The notes below the pieces were generated by a model. The model was not told where the DNA came from, did no database searches, and saw only the letters and a list, made by a program, of their open reading frames with translations. Position numbers and translations under genes: made by a program. Below, in pieces: positions 22,101 to 34,179 of a stretch of 64,000 bases of DNA (position 1 is its first letter; each line of letters begins with the position of its first letter). The stretch is taken from positions 6,060,947-6,124,946 of the forward strand of contig JAMWFC010000049.1 of assembly GCA_027475525.1 (NCBI GenBank). Reading direction: 5' to 3'. Source of the stretch: Macrolepiota albuminosa. Its lineage: Eukaryota > Basidiomycota > Agaricomycetes > Agaricales > Agaricaceae.

Positions 22101-23560
22101 AACTACTTCTCGGAGGATCTGCTCCTCGGTTTTCTTCTCCGGGGGAACAGCGTCTCCTCGTAGGTGCTCTTCCGGGAGAGATGGCGAGGTGTGTAGCTGG
22201 AACGTGGGAGTTCCATCCTTCATGAGGCGGGCGAAGGGGGCGGCTCCAATGATCCTGATGTTGAGTGTGTCCGGGTCGATCAAGGTCGTGGGTGTGTCGG
22301 CTGGGGCGGGTTTGAAGTGTGTCTGAGATCGGCCCGGGTAGTTTGGCCCTTTGTACTTGTTCCGAGGAATGTTTGGGGGTCGATCAGGGACCTTGCGGGC
22401 TCGACCGGGTGTGGGCGAGGACGTGGGTGGCGTATGTGGGGAGGGCGCGGCTGTCGTACCGGGGGTGTCGGGTACCGGGTCGCTCCCGAGGGCCCGGAGG
22501 TGCACAGCAGTCGTGGGGTGGTCTTCGGGTCCCGGGAAGGTCATGGTGAGCGTCCTCCAGTCGATGTCGGGGTTTGCATCGCGCAACCAGGGCAGTTCCA
22601 GCACCATCAGGGTCGATTCGTGAAGTCGCGTGACCAGGAAGTCGGAGGTGAACTCGTAGTCGTTGTCCAGGGTCACGTGTCCCAAATGAGACCTCTGGAT
22701 GGGGCCGGAGGCGGAGGGAGTGCTCTCGAGGCGTTGCAGGCGAAGGGGCTGGTCGAGGGGGTTGTGAGGGAGGTTGAGGGCGTCACTGATGAAAACCCCG
22801 GTGGCTCCGCTGTTGATGAGGGCCAATATCGGCCCAGGGGTGCCGTCTAGCCTGGCATTGATGACGAAGGACCAGGGCGAGCAAGACTGGAGTCCTGGGG
22901 GTGGTGGGGGTCCATCCGGGGAGTCCTTCGGGTTGGATCTGGGGAGTGGGGGATGTCGAAGGGGAGTTGTTGGTCGTTGGGCATCGGGTGTGTCACCAAT
23001 CAATGCGGGGGTTGGTGTCCCGGAGCCACGGGAGCCCTAAGACGAGGGGCGTGGAAGGGTGGAGTTTCGTTATCAACATCCGGAGGGTGTGAGTCTGTCC
23101 GTTGGCGAAAGTAACGGGCATACACATGAAGTGGGTAATGTCCCCTGCCGTAGAGGCGTCCCCATCAAAGAGGCAGAGTTGTACTGGGACCGGGAGTCGT
23201 TGAGCGGGTTCCGGGGCTAAGGTAGACAAGGCTTCGTCGATGAAGTTGTCGGTGGCGCCACTGTCGACGAGGGTGTTGAGGGGGGTTCCGGAGGGGGTGA
23301 GGCGGGTGTTGAGGAGGAGGGAGTGCGAGGAGTGGGAGGGTAGGTAAGCCGTGAGGGTGTCCTGTGCGAGTGTCGTAGAGCGGAGAAGACGTCGGGGTCG
23401 ATTCCGCAATTTAGGGCGTCTTCCGGGTCTAAATCGCCGGGTCGTTTTCCGAGTACTCGTAGGTGGCGTCCTCTCCTTCGAAGGTCCAGGTGGCGCGTCC
23501 CATAACCTGTCGTTGGGGGCACTCAGAGATGAAATGGTCTTTCTCACCGCAGAGTATGCA
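19188..23560 (-). pseudogene. pol: A2 pol: tandem retropepsin, RT, RNase H, integrase, chromodomain
   Basis: In minus-strand order: retropepsin with DSGA (about 23253-23275); second retropepsin-like unit with NSGA (about 22770-22822); RT with YLDD (near 21535); RNase H; integrase HHCC region (HDHKLRGHPG...CEPCLQAK); DDE core ([28 protein letters not shown]); GPY/F-like region (LGPFKI); and a chromodomain ([12 protein letters not shown]...[10 protein letters not shown]) ending at 19188. Breaks are a 22-nt deletion between the protease units (near 22990), TAA at the KDYLDE position (about 21934), a 5-nt insertion directly after YLDD (near 21513) and TGA at 20301-20303. The chromodomain places it with chromoviruses, which target modified histone tails. 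Confidence 0.92.
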
Positions 23561-26159
23561 CGCGCCTTCCCTCCTTCGCCGTTCCTGCACGTCCTTCGGA
23601 ACTTCGATCCAGGGCCGTCCCTTCTTTTGCAGTCGGTTGGCCCGGAGGGCCTCCTTGTCCTGTTTGTTGGCAAAGTCGAGATCTTCGGGGTCTTCCAGAG
23701 GTTCCTCGGGGCTTGGCACGTCGCCCGGGTTGTGAGCGGCCACGGCGGCGTTGAGCTGGGCCTGGGGGCGGGCGCCGCTGCCGGGGTTAGCATTGGGCGG
23801 GCCGCAACTTACCGGGAGTCGGCCACCAGGGAACGCAGAGGGACCGGGGTTTCGACCTTGAGGGTTGGGGGCTTCGCCGGAGGGCCAAGGGGGTCCTCCC
23901 CTAGGGTTCCAGGGGGGTCGGGAGTTCGAATACTCGCTGCGGTCTTCCCAGTAGCGTTGGTCGATCTGCATGATGAGGGCCTTGTATCCATCGTAGGAGG
24001 GTTGTTTCGGGGCGAGTCGGAGGACGTCCTTGATACGTTGTGGGAGGGCGCGGCGGAGGGCGTACTGGAGGGCGCTGTAATTCCAGCCTGTCTCGTAAGC
24101 TTCCTTCTCAAAACGTACAATAAAGGTGGTAAAACGTTCTTCCAAGCGTATCCGGAGGTTGAAGAGATTGTCCTCGGCCTCGGCCACGGTGTCATAGATC
24201 CCAAATTTCCCGGAGAACTCGTCGACAAATGCTTGCCAGCGAGCGAGTGCCGGGTTGTTGGGGTCGAACTGGATAAGGGCCGTGTAATGGTCGAAGGCGA
24301 TCCCCTGGAGGTACGACGTGGCAAAGGCCACCCGGGAGCTGTCAACCTGAAATGTGAGCGGCTTTGCCTGAAACGTATTGAGACACTGAGTGAGGAAGGT
24401 ACGCCATTTTCGGGGGTCCCAGCCCGTGAAAGCGTCGGGCTTTTGGATGTCCAGTCGTCCTTCGCGGGCGAGGGCGTCGCGAGCGTCGTCCGGTCCGGCA
24501 GCGTTGCGGGGAGGGGGGCCAGCATTGTAATAGTAGTAGTAGTGATTACCCCCCCCCTCCTTGAGGAGGAAAAGCACCAAGGGCGGGTCCCCACCCGCCG
24601 GGAGGTCCTCCTCCGGGTGGCTCACCTGGGGGTCCACGCTCGGGAGGTCCGTTGTCCCAGGGGGGTTCGTTCCTGCCAGGAGGGGGCCCGGGTCTCCACG
24701 CAGGGGGCGGCGGAGGGGGAGGGCCTGGGGGTCGTCCTCGAGGTTCGGCTGGGGGTGGCGGAGGCGGTCGGGGAGGGTTCGGTGGTGTTGGGTCGATTGG
24801 GGGAGGGCCGGGTACTGGGTCAGGTGCCGGGTTGCACGGAGGTTGCTCAGCCCGGGAGGGTCGTGCTTGCATTGGGGGTCGTGGGGGGTTTCGTAGGTCG
24901 AAGTGGGGAGGCAGGTCACGACGGAAGTTGGGTTCTGGAGGGACCGGGGTGGACGTGGGGGGCGGTGCTGGTGCCGGGGCGGGCGCGGGCGCGGGGCATT
25001 GTTCGTTGCTGCCGCGTGTGAGCTCGTCGATGTAGCATAGCGTGTCGTCCGTACTGGGGGTGTCCACCCGGGCTCTACCGGGGTTTGCCGGGGGTGCAGG
25101 TCGGGCGTTGTCCATTCGCGGGAGGGGTTCCAGGGGTTTCTGGGGCTGTCCCCAGGTCTCGAAGGTGCTAGGAACGGAGTTAGCCCTGCGGCGAGTTGAC
25201 AAGCCTACCGTGCGGGCAGCGGGTTGATTGAAGAGGCCTCCCGTTGAATTGAGGGACCGCAATATGGCTGAGGCATTCTGTCGTTCTTCCCGTTGTCGTT
25301 GTTCCGGAGTGGGGACCGCGGAGGCTGTCAGGACTGCTGGGGCCGGTTCCGGGGGTCCCCGTCAAATGTGAATCGAGCGACCTGGGTCCGCGGGGTTGTT
25401 GAGGGGTCGGGGGGAGGGGGACGCGTGGACTTCGTTGAGCAGCTGTTGTAATTATTCCCGGAGGATTGTATTGCGCCTATACTTTACCATGGTTTGCTCC
25501 GGGAGTTCTCCTCGCGTGAGGCGATCCCCGAATTTGACCAGGCAGTGAGCCCATTCCTCCGGAGTGCCTTTGAAGTCGTCGTGTCTGAACTCCACGAGCA
25601 GCGTCCTTGTCCGTTGCGCGAAGTCCTCCGGTGAGATCCTGAGGGAGCGGAGTACCTCGTCCCGTTGCCGTTCATACTCCTCGAGGCGTCGTCGTCCCAT
25701 TGGCGAGGGAGGGGTTCGAGCGGGTGGAGCGGCGGCCGGGTAATGACGAGGGGGGTAGTCGGGGTAGGGGGGTCCTCGGGGTTCTCGGGGTTGGGGGACG
25801 GGGCGCTGATAACCGTAGTAGGGGGTGGGTGCAAAGGGGCCCTCGCTGGGGGAAATCGGGCGAGGTCCACTGGGTACAGGGGGGGTCTCCGGCAGGCCCC
25901 CAGGAATGCTCCGGTACGAGGGGACCTCCACGGGTCGTGCCATGGCTAGGTTGGGCGGAGGGGCCCAACTGGCTGAGGGCCCCAGATCATAGAAGGATGG
26001 GTCGGGGGCCCAGTGGCGGTGGAGGTACTGAGGTTCGTATGGGAGGGGTGGGTAGACAGGGCGGGGGGTCTGCGCGGAGTAGTGGTCGGGTACCGGGCGT
26101 CCGTAAGGGTCGGTCTGGTACCCGGTGGGGTAGTAAGTGTGAGTATACGTAGCCATCAA
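23429..26159 (-). pseudogene. gag: A2 gag polyprotein
   Basis: Starts MMATYTHTYYPTG at 26159 and ends ENDPAI at 23429. It has the same layout as A1: a Pro/Tyr-rich N-terminus, a very Pro/Gly-rich middle, a Retrotrans_gag-type capsid region, and the [14 protein letters not shown] knuckle. Breaks are TAA near 25452, TGA in the SIHI region near 25366, and nine G residues instead of eight near 24549-24557, which shift the frame into the capsid region. The pol frame overlaps its last part (23429-23560). Confidence 0.88.
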
Positions 26160-26189
26160 GAACGGTGTAAGGAAAGAGTCTTGATATTA

Positions 26190-26987
26190 TGTCAGGTTCC
26201 GCTGAATCGGGGGCTTTCCGGGAAAGCAACGCCCTTACGATGCGGACTTGATCTACGGATACTCGGGTGTCTGGAACTCCGGGGCTAGGACTCCGGGGTT
26301 CAAGACGAGGACAGGGGTAATCCCGGGAGAGGGGACTAGAGTCCGGGGGTTTTGGATGAGAGTAGCTGAGAGTTAGAGGGGGTCGAGTCGTGAACCGGAG
26401 GTTCTAAGACGAGACCAAGTTAGTAACTTAAGAGTCGCAAAGTGCGTACCAAACTTATAGCACACGAATACTGAGGCGTGCCAGTTGAAGCGTACCAAAC
26501 AAGGCGTACCAGTCGAAGCGTACCAAACGAGGCGTACCAGTCAAACAAGAGGGCACGCAATAACCAATGTAATATCAAGACTAGCGAATACAATGGGGAG
26601 CTATACTATAAGTACTACGGGGCCGGGTCTCAGGGTCCCCGGGTGTCTGGGATAGGTCCTGGAGGTCATTGAGTAGCGGGCAGGGACTGTATACTGGGAT
26701 CGCGCATGTGGGGACGCGCGATCAATGGGTGCGGAGGGGGTTGTGATGCGTGGGGCGTGATGCGTGATGGCCGGAGGTGAATCGCGTGATCTGATTGCTG
26801 ATGGCGGTTGATCCCGGGGTCCATGATGTAGGGATCCCGGGGGGCTAGTTGATGGCGGTCGTTGATGCGTGTGATGGCGGCGTCGGCAGCTGTGGGGGCG
26901 GGGCGTGCTGTGGGGTCGATGAGAGGGGTCCCCGGATGGGGCTCCGGGGATGTCCTGGGGAGGTTCTGGAGGGGAGGGGTCGTGACA
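26190..26987 (-). repeat. 5' LTR of A2 (798 bp)
   Basis: TGTCAGG...GTGACA ends. It contains an additional 28-base unit near 26495-26540 compared with the partner LTR. Confidence 0.93.
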
Positions 26988-26992
26988 TACGA
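26988..26992 (+). repeat. Target site duplication of A2, right (TACGA)
   Basis: Exact repeat of 16135-16139. Confidence 0.92.
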
Positions 26993-27803
26993 CATAGAAA
27001 AATCCAAACAAGTATTTGATCGCATTATAAAAAGTCAAGTTATGATGTCGTTAGGGGAGTTATGCAGTGTGGCGCCAGACGTCAGGAATCAGATGCGTAC
27101 AGCGGTTACCCCTCGACGAAATGTAGCTAACAATATCACGGCGGTGGACAAATGCGACGACGCGCTACCTGGATTTGCGTACATCACAGAGATGGTAGCA
27201 CCGGAAATTAAAGAAGAGGCCACGCCATCCAAAGAAGCTACGTCCGTTGACCCAGTCGAGGCCTACCTCAAGTCGCTAAGATCTAGCGACGATCCTGCTG
27301 TCCTCACTGTAGCCCAAGACTCTCACACGATTCGCTCGATTATGTTGACAGTTGATGGAAAAAGCGAGATAGAGTCCATTGTGGACAGCGGATCACAGAT
27401 TATTTCAATGGCTGCCGACGTCGCTAACGAGCTTGGCATCATTTATGACCCGACCATCATTCTTAATATGCAAAGCGCTAACGGCACTATTGATCGATCC
27501 TTGGGAATGGCCCGTAATGTGCCATGTGCTGTTGGCGATCTTATGTTTTATTTTCAGATCCACATTCTTAGATCGCCTGCGTACGACTTATTACTAGGAA
27601 GGCCCTTTGACGTGTTAGCTCGATCAGTAGTCAAGACAACATCAGAAGACAAAACGACGCTAACTATTAGCGACCCTAACTCAGGCATCAGAAGGACGGT
27701 ACCAACGTTTCCCCGAGGGAAATTCCAGAAGCCGGGACCAAGAAAGGGACCTTACGTTAGCGACGACCCTTGCAAGTGTTTTCCGGCACCATCGAGGAGA
27801 TGA
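26993..27803 (+). CDS. B2 gag-protease, 3' part
   Basis: Continues the B2 frame from 16139. It contains a conserved region IEKSKQVFDRI...LCSVAPDVRNQ and a retropepsin with VDSGSQI (about 27385) and the flap-side motif LLLGRPFDV (about 27590). The frame ends at 27803 (FPAPSRR). The next frame overlaps by 34 bases, so protease is encoded with gag, and RT with integrase in the -1 frame. Confidence 0.8.
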
Positions 27804-30800
27804 GTGATGAGGATCATGGAGATGAAGCGCTTATCTTGGACTATAATCATCGGACTGGGCAAGTAAACTTTATATCGCATACTCCTTTAGCCCATGAAAT
27901 CTTGAATTCTTCTTCATCGCTTACTAGCAAAGCTTTATCATATCTATACCTTACCGCATCTGATATTACTGAAAAACTTCCAACAGACACTTATTTCATT
28001 TCTACTCCTGACTCTAAAGAACCTTTGATATCAGGTTTCGCTAGAAACCATGATTCTATTTATAATATGTTTGCTAACAATAGTATCCCTAAGCACAAAG
28101 GGGTCCAAGTCAAGAAGAAGTATAAGCCGGTAGCGCTTAAAACGAAACCAGTAGCGAGCACCGTTCCCGAGGAATTTTGCATTGAACAAAAAATAATAGG
28201 CGACCCCTTAGCTACCATGCCAACACTCGACCCGAATCCACCACCCTTCGAACCAACAGGACAATTCACTAAAGAACAAAAGGCGCTATTCCTTAGCGCC
28301 CACGATACCGGCTTTCTCTCGGCAGCAGAAATGGACGTATTAGTCAATATTATGCAAAAACAGAATGAGGCATTCGCCTGGGAGGACTCGGAGTGCGGTA
28401 AGCTCAGGACTGACTTCTTTCCACCCGTGGTTATACCGACAATACCGCACGTACCTTGGACCGAGCATAACTGACCCATTCCACCAGGCATTGAAGCCGA
28501 AGTTTGCCAGATTATTCACTCCAAGATAGCAGCAGGGGTATACGAGCCTTCTAATTCAGCCTACCGCTTGAGATGGTTTTGCGTACTAAAGAAAAACGGG
28601 AAGCTACGTATCGTTCACAGCCTAGAACCGTTAAACAAGGTCACGATCCGTCATTCAGGGGTACCGCCATTTCCCGATCACATCGCTGAATCATTTGCGG
28701 GAAGAATATGTGGCGCTACCCTAGATTTGTACGTTGGCTACGACGAGCGCTTAATCCATCCTTCCTCTTGCGACTTGACGACCTTTCAAACGCCGTTTGG
28801 AGCGCTACGACTAGTCACGCTTCCTATGGGATGGACAAACTCGGTACCGATATTCCACGACAATATTACGTTTATCCTACAGCCCAAAATATCCCACCAT
28901 GTGCTCAGCTTCATAGACGACGTAGGAGTCAAAGGCCCGAAGGATTGGCGACTGGTAAATGGCAAGCCCGAAGTTCACCCGGAAAATCCTAATATCCGTA
29001 TGGCGCTATGGGACTTCTTTCAATTAGTTAACCGAGTACTCCAGCGCATGAAGTATTGTGGCGGGACGTTTTCAGGGCACAAACTCGTTCTATGCGCACT
29101 GCAGTTTAAAATTTTGGGGCACGTCTGCACACCAGAAGGCAGGATCCCGGAGGAGAGCCGATTAGCGCTGCTGGAGAAATGGGGGGTCTGTCATAACCTC
29201 TCAGAAGTTCGTGCATTCTTGGGCACTGTAGGGGTGCTGCGCATGTTCATACACCATTTTTCACATCGCGCCAATGCCCTTAATCGTCTAACCCGTTCAG
29301 GGTTCCCTTCGAATTCGGACCCGACCAAATTAATGCCCAAAAGGACTTAGTGAAGGCGCTACAGGAAGCAAAGCCATTAGTGCCCATCAACTATACGACT
29401 GCCGACCCCGTTATACTTGCTGTTGACACTTCATATATCGCCGTTGGCTTCTTCTTATGCCAATGTGATGGCGAGAACCAAAAAATCAGGCGCTACAACT
29501 GCTTCGGATTGATTACCCTTAACGACAGAGAATCGCGCTATAGTCAGCCCAAGCTAGAGTTATATGGCTTGTTTCGATTGTTCCAGGCGCTACACATGTA
29601 CTTTATAGGGGTTCGCAATCTGATTGTCGAGGTCGACGCACATTACATCAAAGGAATGCTTCAGAACCCCGATATTCAGCCATCAGCCAGTATGAATCGC
29701 TGGGTCGTAGCAATATTAATGTTTCACTTCGAGTTAGTACATGTCAAAAGCGCGTTCCATGGGCCGGACAGATTATCTAGGCGACCCAGACAGCTGGGAG
29801 ATGAAGCGCTAGACGATAGCGACAACGACGTATTTGACAACTAGATCGATCGACTGCATGGTTTCATACATATCATCCAGTTGCCTATTCCGGCGCTTCA
29901 CGAAGACCAGCCCATTCTATCTTGGCTACATCCTATTGTTCCGTACCAGCCCCGACCATATCAGGCATCATTAACTTTTTACACAGCCAGTATCTATAAC
30001 GTCGCTAAGCCATCTAACGATCTAAAGATAGTTGAGGAACCAAGACCCTTGCGGGAAGACAGTCATAACCTACCATATTCGGCGGTACCTCGAAGCGCCA
30101 AAGCTAAGTCAGAAGATCAGTGAGTTGGCCAGGTTAGGAAGTGGCTACAGGATTTGCGACGACCATCAGACCTTACAGATACGGAATATGCCACCTTCAT
30201 TCGATATGCGACAACCTTCTTCATAGTGGAAAACCGACTTTGGCGACGAAATAGAGATGGCGCTCACAAGTTAGTAATCAAACCGGACAATCAAATCAGG
30301 ATTCTATGCGCCATGCACGATGACTTGGGACACCGTGGACTCTACGCAACAAGAGCGAACCTTTTGGAGCGCTTCTGGTGGCCTCAAGTTAGCGCCGATA
30401 TTGCGTGGTATATTCGCACTTGTCATCTCTGTCAAATCCAGCAGACACGTCAGGTTCTTATTCCCCCAACAGTAGCGACTCCAGCGCCGTTATTTGGAAA
30501 AATATATATCGACACCATGCACATGCCCAAGTCAGGGCGCTACAAGTATATCATTCAAGGAAGGTGTTCCTTGGTACATTGGCCGGAGTTCCATATGCTC
30601 CAACGAGAAAATACAGACGCTATAGCTAAGTGGCTCTTTGAAGACGTTATCTGCAGATGGGGAGCCCTTCACGAGATCGTCACAGACAATGGAGCGCCAA
30701 TAGTTAAGGCGCTCACTTATCTTGCCAAGAAGTACAACATTCAACACATACGGGTTTCTGGTTACAACAAGCGCGCCAACGGAATCGTAGAAAGGCCTCA

Positions 30801-31479
30801 TTTTGACGTTCGACAGGCGCTATTTAAGGCAGTCAATGGTGACGAAAGTCGCTGGAGTGAGGCGACTTATTCGGTCTTCTGGTCGGAGAGGGTTACCGTA
30901 CAAAAAAGGATGGGTTGTTCACCCTACTACGCGGCAACAGGCACCCATCCACTCCTCCTGGCCGACATAGTGGAAGCGACTTACTTACAGCCACCACCGA
31001 ATTCGATACTATCTTCCACCGACATGATTGCTAGACGCGCTATAGACTTGCAGCGACGCATGGAGGATCTCGAGCGCCTACACGAAGTAGTATTTCAAAC
31101 TAGACGACAAGCTGCGCTACAATTCGAAAGCGAGCACAGCGCCATGATTAGAGACTACAACTTCACCTCTGGCGCCCTCGTACTAATGCGCAACTCAAAG
31201 ATCGAAGTTACCCATAACAAAAAGATGCGACCTCGGTATCTGGGACCCCTAATAGTGGTTTCCCGCAATAGGGGAGGCGCCTATGTACTCTGCGAGTTGG
31301 ACGGCTCAGTTTTACATCGACCGGTAGCAGTGTTTCGACTTATTCCTTACTTAGCACGCGAACACATTTCATTGCCTTTGTCGGCGCTGGATATAGACAC
31401 GGCCAAGCTATGTGAACTTGAAGAAACTGAGCTAGTGGACAATGACGAGACCACCCCGGACAATGACGAGGACCAATAG
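27770..31479 (+). pseudogene. pol: B2 pol: RT, RNase H, integrase
   Basis: An acidic linker (TIEEMSDEDHGDEAL) leads to RT with ATLDLYVGYDERLIH and the active site FIDDVGVKG (about 28911-28937). RNase H follows (VDTSYIAVGFFLC, VEVDAHYIKGML), then integrase with a zinc-binding region (HDDLGHRGLY...CHLCQIQQ) and catalytic residues in IYIDTMH, IVTDNGAP and NGIVERPHF (about 30500-30800). The end is acidic at 31479. Breaks are TGA at 28472-28474 (shared with B1), a 1-nt frameshift near 29295, TAG where B1 has Trp near 29842, and TGA near 30121. The integrase part from 30154 is fully open. No chromodomain was seen. Confidence 0.88.
27776..27783 (+). promoter_or_regulatory. Candidate -1 frameshift region of B2
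   Basis: GTGTTTTC lies at the gag-protease/pol overlap. B1 has the identical octamer at the same point (37135-37142). Pol is -1 relative to gag-protease in both. B2 also has an ATGA stop-start overlap at the gag-protease end (near 27800). Confidence 0.5.
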
Positions 31480-31609
31480 TCAAGGACGGGAAACAAGGCA
31501 CTAGCCGTTAGCGCCCCTCGATCAGACTTAGCTGAGGATAACTATCACGAAAAAGATACATTCACTGGCATTTGTAACAAGTACAGAAGGGACAACATAC
31601 AAACTACGA

Positions 31610-32296
31610 CTACACTACAGAAGAGGACCTGCGACAAGGACCTTTAACACGACCTCTCGACCATCTGTAAGCGGGGGGATCATCTGAGGGCGGCGCATAG
31701 GAAGGTGGCACGGGAAGAGCGCCCAGAGGAGGCGCATTGGGAGGAGCGCCTGGAGGCGACGTGCAGGAAGGTCCAGGGAGAACGCCAGGGAGCTCGGGTG
31801 AGGAGTGCCACCCAGCCTCGTTTGAGGAACGGACTGGAGGGAAGGGATGGATCATGCGACCAATCACCGCTTCACGAGCGACAGCGTTAACCAGAGGTGG
31901 GAGGGGGAGCCACGAGAGGCTTTTAGGAACACCAAGACATTAGCAACCAGAGGTCAGGGAAGCGAAAGAAGTGACTAACCACATTCCCCGTCTCCTTAAG
32001 GAGGCTTGTCAGGCTGGTAATGCTGGGGGTGATAGGCGACTAGAGATCATCTGAGTAATGTTCAAGATTGGCGCTAAGGAAAGGCGAACCGTAACTAACG
32101 AACGATCGGCGACAATCTGCCACTCTTCAGAGGCAGCTTGCAGGATTCGGTACCTGCATACCAAAGTCATGATATTCCCGTTCTCATGGGGAAATCCGCC
32201 TGGAGGCATGATAGCTAGGAACTGTTCAAGGCGGTCCAGGATCACAGGACGATAGAAACGCGCGGACTCCTCCAGAAGGAAGGCAGGTTCTGGCAT
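31610..32296 (-). CDS. B2 antisense ORF X1
   Basis: Two minus-strand open segments, 32009-32296 and 31610-31867, lie just beyond the B2 integrase on the opposite strand. The first encodes a helical-looking block (DRLEQFLAIMPPGGFPHENG...RYRILQAASEEWQ). The second is Pro-rich (PGALPVPP-type). The first resembles ORF X2 (32785-33075), suggesting tandem duplication, and more weakly exon 1 of the B1 antisense gene. No known domain is recognised. Exon joining is not established. Confidence 0.35.
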
Positions 32297-32457
32297 GATG
32301 TGACACTAACAGCGCCATAGTAGGTGAAACCCATAAAATACTACTGCCTACTTTCAGGGTTGCAGCGACTTAGGAATTCTTACATATGCGGCACAATCAC
32401 GGGGGGGGCGACAACAAATATAGATTTCATTTTACTACGGCTATGGAAATCAAAAAT

Positions 32458-33075
32458 CTAAAAGAAATCTGTCAGTCCGGTGGCGCTACGAGAAGAGAAG
32501 ACCCCCTTACATAAACAACATGGGAGGCAGGGGCAAGTCAAGGACTGGTGACAAGGAGAGGCCCAGGAAGAAGACGCCGGGAGGAAGGCAACTCTCCTCC
32601 AGAAGGGCCACGAAAGAGGCGACTGCCGGAGGACGAGCGAGGAGCCTGTCGGTAGGACGCAGTTAGCCAACGAGGGAAGTTTAAAGGGGTAAAAAGCAGA
32701 CGGATCAGGTAATGGCTCTCCTCGAGCAACAACTCAAGATGCTCTTTTGTCTCGGTGGGAGGGAGGTGCTTTATTTAGCGATGATCAGAAAAGAAGAAGA
32801 CAGAAATAGCAGTAGCGCACCTGAAAAAGATGACTAAAGGACTTCTCCATCCCAAACTGGACCATAGGTTTGCTATCCGCCCAAATCTCACAGGCCGCAC
32901 GCAGCAGTTGGCAGCGACGACCTAACTTGACAACGCTTTCGTCCAGTTCTGGTACACCGCCAGCAGGATAGTGGTGAAGGAAGGAGGTGACACGTTCCAG
33001 GAAATTAGGGGGATCCATCATTACATGAGCGCGATCAAGGCTGGGAGTCCATGCCAGGCCGGTCGGGCTGGTCAT
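32458..33075 (-). CDS. B2 antisense ORF X2
   Basis: Minus-strand segment 32785-33075 (ERVTSFLHHYPAGGVPELDE...RRCQLLRAACEIW) matches ORF X1 in its P-x-GG-x-P and LxAAxExW positions. A Ser/Pro-rich segment follows at 32458-32732. It lies between the Cys6 antisense gene and X1, in the same orientation. Function unknown. Confidence 0.35.
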
Positions 33076-34179
33076 CGCGAAGACTGATGAGATCCAGTTG
33101 ATGCATATGCAATTTATAGGACATGGCCAGCGTTTCAGCAGGCGACAGCGTGGGAGGACTTTTCACAAGAAATGAGGACCCTGACCAGGACGCTAGCCAA
33201 TGGGAGGCGCTTGACTCATTATTTGACCACAGTAAAAAGGGAAGTTGACATTTTAGGTCTAGCGTTTACAGTTGCCATCACTGAATAGCCACAAACGATC
33301 ACTGGCACTTTGCTACTTTATACGTTAAACTTCTTGCATTCATCCGCTTATTATTTACAGACAATACCAGTTTCTTTCTAGGTCGGCGTGGTAATGGCTA
33401 TTGGGCCGCGCTGGCAAAGGGGTTTTTGCGCTATGATGATCTACTGAGTGTTTCCCCTTTTTCTCATTTTTCTTTATATTACTTACAGACTGACGATTTG
33501 GGAACAAAAAGGGGGGGCACGTTTATTTCAAGTGTTACAGGCTACGACATACGTATCAAAATAATAACGGGTCCATAAAAAGTTCGAAGCGCTACGGGCC
33601 GGTGACTACGGATCATACTCGGGGAGGGTGGGATCGCCCAAAGGAAGCAGGTCTCCATCTTGAATAGCGTTACTCGCTTGCCACTCGAGCGCATCAGTAA
33701 TGTCGTCATGGAGCTCGAGCAGGAGGAGCTCACAGCACGCTAAGGTGGAAACACGAGGCCGTAGATTGGCGAGTTCGCAACCAACAACATTGGTCGCATC
33801 CTCGATGTGAAGGAGTTGCTGGCAAAGGTCGGCGGAGGGACAAAGGGGAGTGACAGGATAGGAGAACTCGTCCCCGAGCCAAGGAAAGGCGTCGCCAGAA
33901 ACACGCATAGCGGGAGCGGGCGTCCAAAAAGGATCAAACTTGCCAACAGTTTAGAAAGGGGAGAGTAAGAATGGACGTATCCGAACAGTTATAGGTGTAC
34001 ACAGTGTCCATTCATGACGCTCGTTGCCAGGGGACATAGCTCTAGCGTAAGAAAGACTGATGCCGTAGGAAGGCAAGTACCTCCAGCGGCGACGACGCTC
34101 ACCCTGTGGCACCAAGGTTCCTTTGGACTCTGGCGCAGTAGAAGATTCGCGGGTACTAGGAAAAGAAGAGAAGCTGCGG

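Larger units (their letters stand above)
16140..26987 (-). mobile_element. Ty3/gypsy chromodomain element A2, innermost insertion
   Basis: A complete minus-strand element. The 5' LTR is 26190-26987, gag 23429-26159, pol with protease, RT, RNase H, integrase and chromodomain 19188-23560, an antisense gene on the plus strand 17033-18912, a G-rich polypurine tract 16910-16920, and the 3' LTR 16140-16909. A perfect 5-bp target duplication flanks it. It carries frameshifts and stops in pol and gag, so it is not autonomous as sequenced. Confidence 0.95.

Noticed and set aside
23351..25021. 556-codon plus-strand open frame antisense to A2 gag-pol
   Set aside because: It mirrors conserved gag and protease codons, is broken into short pieces in A1, has no domain or low-complexity-independent pattern, and follows from high GC and few TAA/TAG triplets on that strand.
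26862..27200. Apparent new start of B2 gag-protease within the A2 LTR (Met at 26862)
   Set aside because: The frame simply runs from LTR sequence across the A2/B2 junction. Real B2 coding resumes at 26993.
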